Shown piece by piece: positions 1 to 9,166 of a stretch of DNA of 64,000 nucleotides (the stretch's first letter is position 1; each line of letters begins with the position of its first letter). Source of the stretch: Colwellia psychrerythraea 34H (lineage in GTDB: Bacteria; Pseudomonadota; Gammaproteobacteria; Enterobacterales; Alteromonadaceae); the NCBI RefSeq assembly GCF_000012325.1, contig NC_003910.7, forward strand, positions 4,278,001-4,342,000, read 5' to 3'. A model generated the notes under the pieces. It did no database searches, had not been told where the DNA came from, and was given only the letters and a program-made list of their open reading frames with translations. Both the position numbers and the translations under genes were made by a program.

Positions 1-241
1 CCGCAGTTGCGTCTTTAACTAACTTAGCCACACGATCAGATACTGTCGCACCTTGACCTACCCAATGGGTAATACGGTCTAGATCTAAGCGTAATTTTTC
101 AGCTTGACCTTGTGCTGTTGGGTTGAAGAAACCAACTTTCTCGATGAAACGACCATCGCGAGAGTTACGGCTATCTGCAACAACAACCTGATAGAATGGA
201 CGCTTTTTAGCGCCGCCACGAGCTAAACGAATGGTAACCAT
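1..241 (-). CDS. rpsP: 30S ribosomal protein S16 (3' end cut by window)
   Basis: Small-subunit ribosomal protein S16. Reading the minus strand from the ATG at 239-241 gives [20 protein letters not shown], followed by a continuous S16-like sequence ([19 protein letters not shown]) to the window edge. About 80 residues are visible and the C-terminus lies outside the window. A GAGGA Shine-Dalgarno sits just upstream of the ATG. In E. coli rpsP heads the rpsP-rimM-trmD-rplS operon and lies next to ffh. Here ffh is also close by but is separated from rpsP by a GGDEF/EAL gene. Confidence 0.96.
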   Translation of the reverse strand, partial: MVTIRLARGGAKKRPFYQVVVADSRNSRDGRFIEKVGFFNPTAQGQAEKLRLDLDRITHWVGQGATVSDRVAKLVKDATA

Positions 242-419
242 ATCGTCCTCTATATATGTTAAGTGTAAAAACGGATTTTCCAGACACTTCCTGTCAACAA
301 GCGACAGAAAAGCTCGCGTATTTTACGCTTCTAGTATATTTTTACAAGTTTTATTTACCTATCGGGTAATGAGCGTTGTGACGGGTGTTGTTTAAAGAGA
401 ACAAATTAGGTCAAATAGA

Positions 420-2045
420 TTAATTTGATTGCCATGACGGGGATTGTAAGAGTAGTTCAAAGGCTTTGGCAGCTACGGGGCGGCTAAAGTGATAACCCTG
501 CATAGAGTCAACATTATTAGTCATCATGAACTCACATTGATTGGCTGTTTCAACGCCTTCAGCGGTTACGTGTAGTTTTAGTTGTTTAGCTAGAGCAATG
601 ATGGCTCTTGTAGCAATGATATCTCCTGCACTTTCAGGAATATGTTTTATAAAACTACCATCAATCTTTAATTTGTTGAGCTTGAACTTAGCTAAATGTT
701 TGATAGACGAATAACCGGTGCCAAAATCATCAAGTGCAATAGAAACACCTAAAGCACTCAACTCTCTAAGTTGCACTATCGATTGTTTTGCATCTTTCAT
801 CAGCGTGTTCTCTGTGAACTCTAACTCCAAGTATTGAGGCTCCAAACTTGTTTCGGTAAGAGACGTGGATACCGTACGGGCATAATTGCTAATAGCTAAT
901 TGCATCACTGACATGTTAATGGTCATTACGATGCAAGGATAACCCTGCTGCTGCCAGGTTTTATTTTGCAGGCAAGCTTGTGCAAGTACCCAATCACCAA
1001 TTTTTGTAATGATGCCAATCTCTTCTGCTATCGGAATAAAGACATCTGGCGCCAAATCACCGAGTAACTCATTATTCCATCGTAACAAGGCCTCTACAGC
1101 AATAATTTCATTAGAGTGGGTTGCAATGATAGGTTGGTAGTGTAGGACTAATTCATCCCTTTCCATTGCACCTCGTAATTGTTCAGCAATTTTCTTCTTG
1201 ATATTAACTTGCTCTTGTAGCTCTTTAGAGAAAAAAGCTAGGCGATTACGGCCTTTTTCTTTGGCAAAGCACATCGCCGTATCTGCATGTTGAATTAACT
1301 CTTTACCGTATTCACCATCACTTGGGTATAAAGCAACTCCGATATTACCCGTGATATAGACCTCTTGCATGGCAATTCGATAACATTTAGTGAGCTTTAA
1401 CAATATTTTGTCAGCAAACATATTTATATTATCTTTAGGCGAAATAGTCTCGAGTATGATAATAAATTCCACCCCAGTTATTCTCGCTAAGGTATCACCT
1501 GAACGTAATTGACCAGATAAACGTTTAGCTATTTGTTTCAAAAGCTTATCGCCGCCCACATGACCTTGTTGATCATTAACGGCTTTAAAGTCATCAATGC
1601 CAATAAATAATACGGCAATTGAAGTATTGTTTCTTGCCGCACGCGCTAGAGCCTGTTCGATACGATCTTGACAAAGTTCTTTGTTAGGTAAATTAGTTAA
1701 ACTATCAAAAAAAGCCAGTCTTTTAATTTCCTCTTCAGCAACAAATTGTAGCTTCATTTTTTTACGTAAATGCAAACTATAACGAATGAGTAAAACCAGT
1801 GAGCCTAAGGCTGAAATGCTAACTAGCGTGATAATGTTACCTAATTGCCAATGCGGTTGACTGCTAGATAAGTTCATTACAAATTCAGTGATATCGAAAA
1901 AACGTGTTGACCACATCAGTGCCGCAGTAATAAGCACGATAAACAGACTTTCAAATACCATAGCAAAACGTTGAAAAAACCCTACGTCTTCAGTCTGACT
2001 CACTGAGCTGCGAGCGACAGCTTTGCTAACTTTATGTATAGCCAT
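420..2045 (-). CDS. Membrane-anchored GGDEF/EAL protein with degenerate GGDEF, probable c-di-GMP phosphodiesterase
   Basis: 541 aa. The N-terminus has two hydrophobic stretches (about residues 28-50 and 65-88), then a GGDEF domain (about 108-275) and an EAL domain (about 290-535). The GGDEF signature is replaced by ITGVEF, so diguanylate cyclase activity is unlikely. The EAL domain keeps the motifs seen in active phosphodiesterases: VEALLRW, ELEFTENTLM, LDDFGTGYSS, LKIDGSFI, AEGVETANQ and QGYHFSRPV. No periplasmic sensor domain is obvious. The gene lies between ffh and rpsP on the same strand, with a terminator after ffh, so it is probably transcribed separately. Lack of diguanylate cyclase activity is inferred from the motif alone. 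Confidence 0.9.
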   Translation of the reverse strand: MAIHKVSKAVARSSVSQTEDVGFFQRFAMVFESLFIVLITAALMWSTRFFDITEFVMNLSSSQPHWQLGNIITLVSISALGSLVLLIRYSLHLRKKMKLQFVAEEEIKRLAFFDSLTNLPNKELCQDRIEQALARAARNNTSIAVLFIGIDDFKAVNDQQGHVGGDKLLKQIAKRLSGQLRSGDTLARITGVEFIIILETISPKDNINMFADKILLKLTKCYRIAMQEVYITGNIGVALYPSDGEYGKELIQHADTAMCFAKEKGRNRLAFFSKELQEQVNIKKKIAEQLRGAMERDELVLHYQPIIATHSNEIIAVEALLRWNNELLGDLAPDVFIPIAEEIGIITKIGDWVLAQACLQNKTWQQQGYPCIVMTINMSVMQLAISNYARTVSTSLTETSLEPQYLELEFTENTLMKDAKQSIVQLRELSALGVSIALDDFGTGYSSIKHLAKFKLNKLKIDGSFIKHIPESAGDIIATRAIIALAKQLKLHVTAEGVETANQCEFMMTNNVDSMQGYHFSRPVAAKAFELLLQSPSWQSN

Positions 2046-2311
2046 TGAATCGATTACCTTAAATTACAAACTAGAGCTTAATTGAACAGACAACCATGGG
2101 ATGGTTGCCTTTTGATCACTTTAATTGGGCAAGCGAATACTTAACACTCATGAAATTTTATAAATTAAGTGATGGTAAAACGAATTAAGTATAGCTAGAC
2201 GATAAGAAAATAACTTACCTTTTGCCGATAAGTGACAGTTTGCCTAATTCCATCATGTTTGACATGATCTGTATTAACCGATTAAGCAATAATTGTATTA
2301 TTTCTGAAAAT

Positions 2312-2339
2312 AAAAAAGCCGTAGATACGGCTTTTTTTT
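2312..2339 (-). terminator. Rho-independent terminator after ffh
   Basis: The inverted repeat GCCGTA-GA-TACGGC is flanked by six A on the left and eight T on the right, so it could work in both directions. It lies 25 bp past the ffh stop. The rest of the 319-bp gap between the GGDEF/EAL gene and ffh shows no gene. Confidence 0.85.
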
Positions 2340-2364
2340 GTTTGAAGTGTTTTTTGCAATAGAA

Positions 2365-3756
2365 TTAACGGCCGAACATTCCGCCGCCACCGCCCATACC
2401 ACCACCGCCTGGTGGCATCATGCCTTGCATGCTGCGCATCATCTTTTTCATGCCGCCTTTACCTGACATTTTTTTCATCATTTTTTGCATTTGAGTAAAC
2501 TGCTTAAGTAGCTTATTTACATCTTGAATTTGAGTACCTGAGCCAACAGCAATACGACGTTTACGAGAACCTTTAATAATGTCAGGACGCTCACGTTCAC
2601 CAGGAGTCATAGAATTGATAATAGCTTCCATTTGCACGGTAATTTTATCATCCATTTGATCTTTGATTTTACCAGACATGTTGCCCATGCCAGGCAGCTT
2701 ATCCATCATGCCAGTCATCCCGCCCATACTTTTCATTTGTACAAGCTGGTCACGAAAATCTTCTAAACTAAAACCTTTACCGCTTTTAACTTTATTAGCT
2801 AATTTCTCAGCTTGCTTTCTATCAACTTTTTGCTCAATTTCTTCAACTAATGAAAGCACATCTCCCATACCAAGAATACGAGAAGCTATACGGTCTGGAT
2901 GGAAAGGTTCAAGGGCTTCAATTTTTTCACCAACACCCATAAATTTAATAGGCTTGCCAGTGATATGACGGATTGATAACGCAGCACCGCCACGGGCATC
3001 ACCATCGGTTTTGGTTAAGATAATACCAGTTAGTGGCAACGCATCATTAAAGGCCTTCGCTGTATTAGCAGCATCTTGGCCTGTCATAGCATCAACAGTG
3101 AAAAGGGTTTCTATTGGATTGATAGCAGCATGAAGTTGCTGGATCTCAGCCATCATGTTTTCATCAATATGCAAACGACCTGCAGTATCAACAATTAGCA
3201 CATCGTAAAAATTTTTCTTAGCGTGATCAATGGCAGCATTGGCAATATCAATAGGTTTTTGCTTGATATCACTCGGGAAGAAACCAACACTTATTTCTTC
3301 AGCTAGCGTTTCAAGTTGCTTAATAGCGGCAGGACGATAGACATCTGCACTTACTACTAATACTTTTTTCTTTTCACGTTCTGTTAAAAATTTGGCTAGT
3401 TTAGCTACAGAAGTTGTTTTACCTGCACCTTGCAAACCGGCCATTAGCACAACCGCTGGTGGCGCAGCTCTTAAATCAAGACCTTCATTGACTTCACCCA
3501 TCGCTGATTCAAGTTCTTTTTGAACTATTTTGACAAAAATCTGCCCAGGAGTGAGGCTTTTAGAAACATCTGTACCAACAGCTTTTTCTTTTACTTTGGC
3601 GATAAATTCACGAATGACGGGTAAAGCTACATCAGCTTCAAGTAATGCCATACGCACTTCGCGTAAAGTTTCTTTGATATTGTCTTCGGTTAAACGGCCA
3701 CGGCCACTAATATTTTTAAGCGTTTTACTTAAGCGTTCGGAAAGATTGTCAAACAT
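2365..3756 (-). CDS. ffh: Signal recognition particle protein Ffh
   Basis: 463 aa, close to the usual length. Ffh is the SRP54 GTPase that binds 4.5S RNA and hydrophobic signal sequences and delivers ribosomes to FtsY. The N domain starts MFDNLSERLSKTLK. The G domain shows the P-loop GLQGAGKTTS (about residue 107), DTAGRLH and TKTDGDARGG. The C-terminal M domain is rich in methionine (GMTGMMDKLPGMGNM, QKMMKKMSG) and ends in a glycine-rich tail, MGGGGGMFGR. In E. coli ffh lies between ypjD and rpsP, and the same neighbours are seen here with two insertions. Confidence 0.98.
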   Translation of the reverse strand: MFDNLSERLSKTLKNISGRGRLTEDNIKETLREVRMALLEADVALPVIREFIAKVKEKAVGTDVSKSLTPGQIFVKIVQKELESAMGEVNEGLDLRAAPPAVVLMAGLQGAGKTTSVAKLAKFLTEREKKKVLVVSADVYRPAAIKQLETLAEEISVGFFPSDIKQKPIDIANAAIDHAKKNFYDVLIVDTAGRLHIDENMMAEIQQLHAAINPIETLFTVDAMTGQDAANTAKAFNDALPLTGIILTKTDGDARGGAALSIRHITGKPIKFMGVGEKIEALEPFHPDRIASRILGMGDVLSLVEEIEQKVDRKQAEKLANKVKSGKGFSLEDFRDQLVQMKSMGGMTGMMDKLPGMGNMSGKIKDQMDDKITVQMEAIINSMTPGERERPDIIKGSRKRRIAVGSGTQIQDVNKLLKQFTQMQKMMKKMSGKGGMKKMMRSMQGMMPPGGGGMGGGGGMFGR

Positions 3757-3953
3757 GAAATACTCTAACAGCGAAATATGGATAAGGTTAATGCTGCTAT
3801 TATACCCAAATATACCTAAGATGCGACAGCAGATAGTTCCACATATGATTTAGTCGCTATATAAAGTTGATAAAATAGGCCAAGCGTCAATACTAGCCAT
3901 GGTATAGTAACGGTGATTTTCTTCGATATATTAGACATTAACCTAGGTATTTT

Positions 3954-5054
3954 ATGGAACAGTTGACCGCCTTAACAATAAATTTTCTCGACTTGAGTGC
4001 TGAAGCAAGTCCTTGGCTATTATTAGGTTTATTAATTGCGGGGCTAATGAAAGCGTGGGTACCTAGTAAAGTATTAAGTAAACATCTTGGCCAAGGAAAA
4101 CTTGCCATCATCAAAGCGGCACTTATTGGTGCTCCATTACCTTTATGTTCTTGCGGGGTTATTCCGGTAGCAACAGAGCTTAGACGAAGCGGAGCTTCAG
4201 CTTCAGCAACTTCTTCATTTTTGGTCGCAACCCCCGAAACTGGCATTGACTCAGTATCAGTTTCTTATGCTTTATTAGGCCCTGTTTTTGCTATTTACCG
4301 CCCTATCGCAGCGATTATGTCTGCCATCATCACAGGTTTATTGGTTGCGACGATTAAAGAGGAACAGATGAAATCACCAGCTGAACAACTGCAGAATGAA
4401 AAATCTGGATGTTGCAGCAATAAAGAGACAGTTAAAGTAGAAGAAGTACCTAAAAGCAAAAAACCCTGTTGCGGCAGTAAAAAAGTTACACCAGAAATAA
4501 TTAAAAACACTTTTGTAAGTAAAACTCAGCAAGGGGTTTATTACGCATCAACTAAACTTATCGATGATATTATTATTTGGCTTTTAATTGGTTTAATTTT
4601 TGCCTCGCTAGTGCGAACTTTTTTACCTCAAGAGTTTCTATTAAGTTATGGCAGCGGTTTACCTGCCATGCTACTGATGATTTTGATATCAATTCCTATG
4701 TATATTTGTGCAACAGCCTCAACGCCTATTGCCGCTGGGTTTATTATGGCGGGGCTATCACCTGGTACAGCTTTGGTATTTATGATGGCGGGCCCAGCAA
4801 CAAACATTTCAACTTTAGGCGTTATTCGCAATGAAATGGGTAGTGCTGTATTGATACGATACTTGCTTGGCGTGGCAGGTTGCGCTATTGGCTTCGCGTT
4901 ATTATTGGATTTTTCATTAAGTTTTTATGACATTAATATTACTGAGCAAATGCAGCATAGCCATGAACTTTTACCTAAATGGTTTGGATTAAGCTGTGCT
5001 GGCTTGATTGCTTTTCTATCAATTAAGCCACTAAGACACTTGTTGATTAAATAA
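3954..5054 (+). CDS. Permease of the ArsP/SO_0444 type, likely Cu/Zn efflux
   Basis: 366 aa membrane protein of the PF03773-type permease family. Several hydrophobic segments lie on either side of a hydrophilic central loop (about residues 135-195). The family signature LPLCSCGVIP is present near residue 64. The central loop carries two cysteine pairs, GCCSNK and KPCCGSKK, among lysines, which suggests a soft-metal binding loop. A second conserved block reads SIPMYICATASTPIAAGF. The sequence resembles the SO_0444 Cu/Zn efflux group, but substrate is inferred from the family only. The gene sits between ffh and ypjD, which are adjacent in E. coli, so it looks like an insertion into a conserved block. 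No metal-responsive regulator gene is adjacent. Confidence 0.8.
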   Translation: MEQLTALTINFLDLSAEASPWLLLGLLIAGLMKAWVPSKVLSKHLGQGKLAIIKAALIGAPLPLCSCGVIPVATELRRSGASASATSSFLVATPETGIDSVSVSYALLGPVFAIYRPIAAIMSAIITGLLVATIKEEQMKSPAEQLQNEKSGCCSNKETVKVEEVPKSKKPCCGSKKVTPEIIKNTFVSKTQQGVYYASTKLIDDIIIWLLIGLIFASLVRTFLPQEFLLSYGSGLPAMLLMILISIPMYICATASTPIAAGFIMAGLSPGTALVFMMAGPATNISTLGVIRNEMGSAVLIRYLLGVAGCAIGFALLLDFSLSFYDINITEQMQHSHELLPKWFGLSCAGLIAFLSIKPLRHLLIK

Positions 5055-5168
5055 GCCTTAGCTTTCTTAATTTAAGTCAATACTTTGCGCTAATCACATG
5101 GCGCTAAAGATTTTATCTGATAGAATCAACTTTTTAATGCATATTTTCAGTTGTTTTAGGGGTTTTAA

Positions 5169-5966
5169 GTGAATTTTTTGGTTATAGGTTCAAGTTTAGC
5201 ATTCTTGCTTTATATACTTGCTACGTTGGCAATCGTTACACGATTATTCCATCCTAAAGGACCGAATATCACCTTAGTTTTAAGTTTAGCTACTGCAGCT
5301 ATTATTGTGCATGGTTTTAATGACGGTTTATTATTTTTTTCACAAGATACAATTAACTTTAACTTGCCTAATGTAATTTCCTTGGTCAGTTTAATTATAA
5401 CGATAGCGGTAACGCTAGTATCATTACGCTTTAAAGTTAATTTATTATTGCCGGTTATCTATGGATTTACAGGTCTATGGCAATTAGTCATTCTCTTTAT
5501 CCCACCTATTGATTCCATTCCTTTGGTGGTAGAAAAAGTTATTTTATTAAGTCATATCAGTTTTGCGTTAATCGCTTATTGTGTGCTGATTATCGCTACT
5601 TTATATGCTTTTCAAGTGACCTATATCAATTTAAAACTCAAGAGTAAGAACTTGACTGCGGTGGCACATTTACCACCACTTATGCAGGTAGAGAAGCAAC
5701 TTTTTAGTATCTTAACTGTTGGCACTGCAATTTTATTTATCAGTCAAATTATTGGTTTTGTTTTTTTAGACGGTTTTTTAGCAAAAGAAAATGCCCATAA
5801 AACAATACTTTCATTACTCTCTTTTGCTATTTATGGCCTAATTCTTTGGGGACATTTTGAAAAAGGTTGGCGTGGGCACAAAGTGCTTGTGTTAATGGTG
5901 AGTGCAAGTGCCTTACTTACTCTTGCTTATTTTGGTAGCCGATTCGTTAAAGAATTTATTTTATAA
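5169..5966 (+). CDS. ypjD: CcsA/HemX-like inner membrane protein YpjD
   Basis: 265 aa with about eight hydrophobic segments, of the cytochrome c assembly (CcsA/CcmC) superfamily. The motifs SHISFALIAYCVL and LILWGHFEKGWRGHK are typical of YpjD proteins, whose exact role is not settled. Translation starts at a GTG (5169-5171); the reading frame begins MNFLVIGSSLAF, which matches the usual YpjD N-terminus. It lies 92 bp upstream of the corB gene and divergent from ffh, the arrangement seen in E. coli. Confidence 0.85.
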   Translation: MNFLVIGSSLAFLLYILATLAIVTRLFHPKGPNITLVLSLATAAIIVHGFNDGLLFFSQDTINFNLPNVISLVSLIITIAVTLVSLRFKVNLLLPVIYGFTGLWQLVILFIPPIDSIPLVVEKVILLSHISFALIAYCVLIIATLYAFQVTYINLKLKSKNLTAVAHLPPLMQVEKQLFSILTVGTAILFISQIIGFVFLDGFLAKENAHKTILSLLSFAIYGLILWGHFEKGWRGHKVLVLMVSASALLTLAYFGSRFVKEFIL

Positions 5967-6058
5967 ATAACAACTATTCCTCCCCTCCCTTGTCGCAATG
6001 ACACTGCTGGTATAAGCTAGCAGTGTTATTTTAACTATTAGAAAAGGAAATTCCCTTC

Positions 6059-7345
6059 TTGGACAGTATATCCACCCAGATGCTTTTTACCATTCTTGGC
6101 ATCTTAATACTGATTTCTGCTTATTTTTCAGGTTCTGAAACTGGCATGATGTCATTGAATAGATATCGATTACGTCATCTTGAAAAACAAAAACACAGAG
6201 GTGCTAAGCGAGTTAGTAAATTACTCGCTCGACCAGATCGCCTTATTGGTTTAATTCTTATTGGTAATAACCTAGTTAATGTTTTTGCATCATTAGTTGC
6301 TGGGGTTATTTTTAATCGATACTTCGGCGATGCTGGGATTTTATATGCTGGTTTAGTACTGACCTTGGTCATCTTAATTTTTGCAGAGGTCACGCCAAAA
6401 ACATTGGCGGCACTCTATCCTGAACAAGTAGCTTTCCCTAGTTCAATAGTTTTAAGCTTATTGCTTAAAATCCTTTTTCCTATTGTGGTTGTCGTCAATT
6501 GGATAACCAATGGTATTTTAAGGCTTCTTGGTGTTAGCTCTGAACAAAGAGAGCAACATAGCCTTAGTAGTGAGGAGCTAAGAACCGTTGTGAATGAATC
6601 TGGCGCGTTATTACATCAGCGTGATCAAGATATGCTAGTAAGTATTCTAGACTTAGAAAAGGTCTCCGTTGAAGACATAATGATCCCACGCAGTGACTTA
6701 GTTGGCATTGATGTTAACGATGACTGGAAAAAAATTCAAAAACAGCTTACTCAAGCTAATCATACCCGTGTATTACTCTATCGCGATAGTATCGATGATG
6801 TTGTTGGTTATATCCATGCTAGAGATGCCTTAAAATTGTTATCAAAAAATCAGTTCAACAAAGCTACTTTACTAAGAGCGGTACGTGAGTTGTATTTTGT
6901 ACCTGAAGGTACTCCATTAAATATTCAACTATTAAAGTTTCAGCATGCTAAAGAGCGTATAGGTCTAGTGGTTGATGAATACGGTGATATTCAAGGCTTA
7001 GTAACGTTAGAAGATATTCTTGAAGAGATTGTTGGTGACTTTACTACCACCATGACCCCAACAACCAGTGATGAGGTAACCTTACAGCCTGATGGCAGCT
7101 ATTTAGTGGATGGTAGCGCGAGTATTCGTGATATTAATAAAGAGATGTCATGGCAATTGCCCACAGATGGCCCTAAAACCCTTAACGGCTTAATTATCGA
7201 GTATTTGGAAGAGATACCAAAAAGTAATATTAGCTTGCGTATCTCTGGCTACCCTGTCGAAATCATTGACGTTGCAGGCAATAAGATTAAAACTGTTAGG
7301 GTCATGCCTGAGCACTTTATCGATGAAAGTCCTGAAGAAGAGTAA
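6059..7345 (+). CDS. corB: CorB/YfjD family CNNM-type transporter with CBS domains
   Basis: 428 aa. An N-terminal DUF21/CNNM membrane domain (about 1-190; SAYFSGSETGMMSLNRYRLR, LIGLILIGNNLVN, FAEVTPKTLAALYP) is followed by a CBS pair (about 205-335; EDIMIPRSDLVGID, DEYGDIQGLVTLEDILEE) and a C-terminal CorC/HlyC domain (about 345-420). Family members are linked to magnesium and cobalt export. The start is a TTG at 6059, chosen because AAGGAAA lies about 10 bp upstream and because YfjD of E. coli aligns from that residue. An ATG occurs seven codons later. YpjD-YfjD pairing is conserved in gammaproteobacteria. Confidence 0.92.
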   Translation: MDSISTQMLFTILGILILISAYFSGSETGMMSLNRYRLRHLEKQKHRGAKRVSKLLARPDRLIGLILIGNNLVNVFASLVAGVIFNRYFGDAGILYAGLVLTLVILIFAEVTPKTLAALYPEQVAFPSSIVLSLLLKILFPIVVVVNWITNGILRLLGVSSEQREQHSLSSEELRTVVNESGALLHQRDQDMLVSILDLEKVSVEDIMIPRSDLVGIDVNDDWKKIQKQLTQANHTRVLLYRDSIDDVVGYIHARDALKLLSKNQFNKATLLRAVRELYFVPEGTPLNIQLLKFQHAKERIGLVVDEYGDIQGLVTLEDILEEIVGDFTTTMTPTTSDEVTLQPDGSYLVDGSASIRDINKEMSWQLPTDGPKTLNGLIIEYLEEIPKSNISLRISGYPVEIIDVAGNKIKTVRVMPEHFIDESPEEE

Positions 7346-7373
7346 TTAGAGCAATATAAAAGTTAATCACAAA

Positions 7374-7435
7374 GTTATCCACAGAATGAGGGTTTCTAAA
7401 ATCCTCAATAGCTTTCCACAATTTCTGTGGATAAC
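7374..7435. promoter_or_regulatory. Inverted pair of perfect DnaA boxes
   Basis: GTTATCCACAGAA (7374-7386) and its exact reverse complement TTCTGTGGATAAC (7423-7435) flank a 36-bp spacer. Each arm holds the consensus DnaA box TTATCCACA. The spacer contains a second, smaller hairpin (GAGGGTTT/AAATCCTC, about 7388-7406) and a weaker TTTCCACA. The 335-bp gap between corB and the transglycosylase gene shows no other feature. It may be a DnaA-titrating or regulatory site; function is not proven. Confidence 0.6.
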
Positions 7436-7680
7436 AATAGCCAACCCTATCAGCAGCAGCATTTTGCTATTTCAACAATTATTTAACGAAAAACCATTCT
7501 TTTTTTTCTGATTTTTTAATGATAATACTAGCTATTCTTGGAGCGGTTATCGCAGCTAGCCTTAACGGATTTTTATTGTAAAATTAACAAATTGGCAAGC
7601 TTTATGCGCTTGTCGCATTATTAAACACATCGATTAACTGACTAAATAATGCCATTCTAGTTTTCACAATATTGTCCGAC

Positions 7681-8301
7681 TTATTCGAAAAACAATCGCC
7701 ATAACCAACCATGATCTAAGTCTTTTTCACAACTTTTTAGTTGACTGCTATAACGTCGAGCGCGGTTATCTACTTTCCTCGACACTTTCACCAACCAAGG
7801 CTTCTTTTTATAGCTTTTATGCTTAAAGCCACCCCAACCTTCATGATAATTTAAATACTGACTATATGCGTCCCATTTAGATACACCATTAACTTTTTGG
7901 GTTTTAAAAATAAACCAGCCCATAAAGTCTATTGCATCATCAAAGTCATCACGATCAGCCCCTGAATTACCCGTTTCCCTAATGTAGTCTTTCCAGGTCA
8001 TCGTTTTCGCTTGTGAATAACCATATGCAGTACTTACCCTGCCCCAAGGTATAAAACCAAAGAGATAATCCATAGGAGGCGTTGCATCATGACGAAAAGA
8101 ACTCTCTTGATACATCATGCTCATAGGAACATGGATAGGTACGCCCCAGCGTTCACGGGTTTCTTTGGCAGCAAAATACCAATCACGATGTTCGCGAAAA
8201 ATTTCACATATATTTTCAGGATTTTTTGGTGGCGGGGTAGCGCAGCTTGCCAGTAATAAGACGCTGGCTGCTGTTAACAGTACTGTTTTACATGAAGACA
8301 T
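7681..8301 (-). CDS. Lipoprotein with lytic transglycosylase (SLT) fold
   Basis: About 206 aa from the ATG at 8301, MSSCKTVLLTAASVLLLASC, which gives a compact lipoprotein signal with lipobox LLAS-C. An ATG 30 bp further upstream only lengthens the signal and was not chosen; neither start has a clear Shine-Dalgarno. The catalytic region contains MMYQESSFRHDATPP, with the presumed catalytic glutamate, then YGYSQAKTMTW and YHEGWGGF, patterns found in SLT-domain proteins. It probably cleaves peptidoglycan from the outer-membrane side of the periplasm. The exact subfamily is not recognised. It lies alone, facing corB. Confidence 0.82.
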   Translation of the reverse strand: MSSCKTVLLTAASVLLLASCATPPPKNPENICEIFREHRDWYFAAKETRERWGVPIHVPMSMMYQESSFRHDATPPMDYLFGFIPWGRVSTAYGYSQAKTMTWKDYIRETGNSGADRDDFDDAIDFMGWFIFKTQKVNGVSKWDAYSQYLNYHEGWGGFKHKSYKKKPWLVKVSRKVDNRARRYSSQLKSCEKDLDHGWLWRLFFE

Positions 8302-8451
8302 AAACAAATAACGGTTATTATAATTTGTCATTTATAATGACAGAAATAGATTGTTAATGGCAGTTTTTGCTAATAAAATTATCAGTTTAATTAAATTCAA
8401 AGAATAATTAAAATAAATTGAACTAAACAAGAGAACTGCACTCTTATTTAA

Positions 8452-8519
8452 CAGTTATGTTATTCCCTTAGTGTTTCATGTTTTATGCGCTCTCTATTTT
8501 TAGTTGGGCGCTTTTTTTT
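8452..8519 (+). ncRNA. Candidate sRNA A1
   Basis: The predicted 5' end is placed about 6 nt after TCTTA (8442-8446), which follows GAACTA (8420-8425) by 16 bp. The transcript would end at the hairpin GCGC...GCGC and eight T (8487-8519). Only the part of the unit from TTGAAC onward is shared with A2-A5; the upstream sequence differs. This marks TTGAAC as the left edge of the conserved gene. 5' ends are predictions. Confidence 0.6.
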
Positions 8520-8551
8520 GCCTAAAATTCAGTACCTCAAAATAACAATAA

Positions 8552-8654
8552 TGTTATTCCGCTCTCTTTTAGTGATGGTTCATGTTTATTCATTCTCTAT
8601 TTTTAGTTGGGCGCTTTTTTTTGCCTAAAATCCTGCACTCCTAAACAACAGCAA
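8552..8654 (+). repeat. Short unit B1 (promoterless)
   Basis: Begins TGTTATTCCGCTCTC and shares the CATGTTTAT and GTTGGGCGC-T8 parts with A units. The GAACT-N16-TCTTA element is absent and the upstream arm of the terminator stem is lost. Probably a decayed or truncated copy, unless processed from A1 read-through. Confidence 0.6.
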
Positions 8655-8758
8655 TGTTATTCCGCTCCCTTTTAGTGATGCTTCATGTTTTATGCGCTCT
8701 CTATTTTTAGAGGGTTCCCTTTTACCACCTAAAATTCAGCACACCTAAATAACAGTAA
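8655..8758 (+). repeat. Short unit B2 (promoterless)
   Basis: Same body as B1 with an intact TTTTATGCGC arm, but the downstream arm has changed to AGAGGGTTCCCTTTT, so the original hairpin is gone. No promoter-like element. Confidence 0.6.
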
Positions 8759-8854
8759 TGTGTTAATTAAAGGCTCAGTTGCACATTCCAGTAAGGGCAT
8801 AAATTAATATTAAAATTAATTTGAACTAATCAACAAAACACCCCTCTTACTTAA

Positions 8855-8930
8855 CAGTTATGTTATTCCCTTAGTGTTTCATGTTTTATGCGCCCTCCTG
8901 TCTTTAATAAGCAGTTGGGCGCTTTTTTTT
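8855..8930 (+). ncRNA. Candidate sRNA A2
   Basis: GAACTA (8823-8828), 16 bp, TCTTA (8845-8849), then a body of about 76 nt. The terminator has the perfect 6-bp stem GCGCCC/GGGCGC and eight T, ending at 8930. Further upstream, an additional conserved block (TTGCACATTCC) precedes the core element and is shared with A3. Confidence 0.65.
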
Positions 8931-9058
8931 GCCTAAAAGTCAGCACTCCTAAATAACAGTAATGTGTTAATTAAAGGCTCAGTTGCACATTCCAGTAAGG
9001 GCATAAATTAATATTAAAATTAATTTGAACTAATCAACAAAACACCCCTCTTACTTAA

Positions 9059-9134
9059 CAGTTATGTTATCCCCTTAGTGTTTCATGTTTTATGCGCCCT
9101 CCTGTCTTTAATAAGCAGTTGGGCGCTTTTTTTT
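9059..9134 (+). ncRNA. Candidate sRNA A3
   Basis: GAACTA (9027-9032), 16 bp, TCTTA (9049-9053). Body and terminator are the same as A2, apart from C for T in TTATCCCCTTAG; the T tract ends at 9134. The near identity with A2 over 204 bp implies a recent duplication or gene conversion. Confidence 0.65.
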
Positions 9135-9166
9135 GCCTAAAAGTCAGCACTCCTAAATAACAGTAA

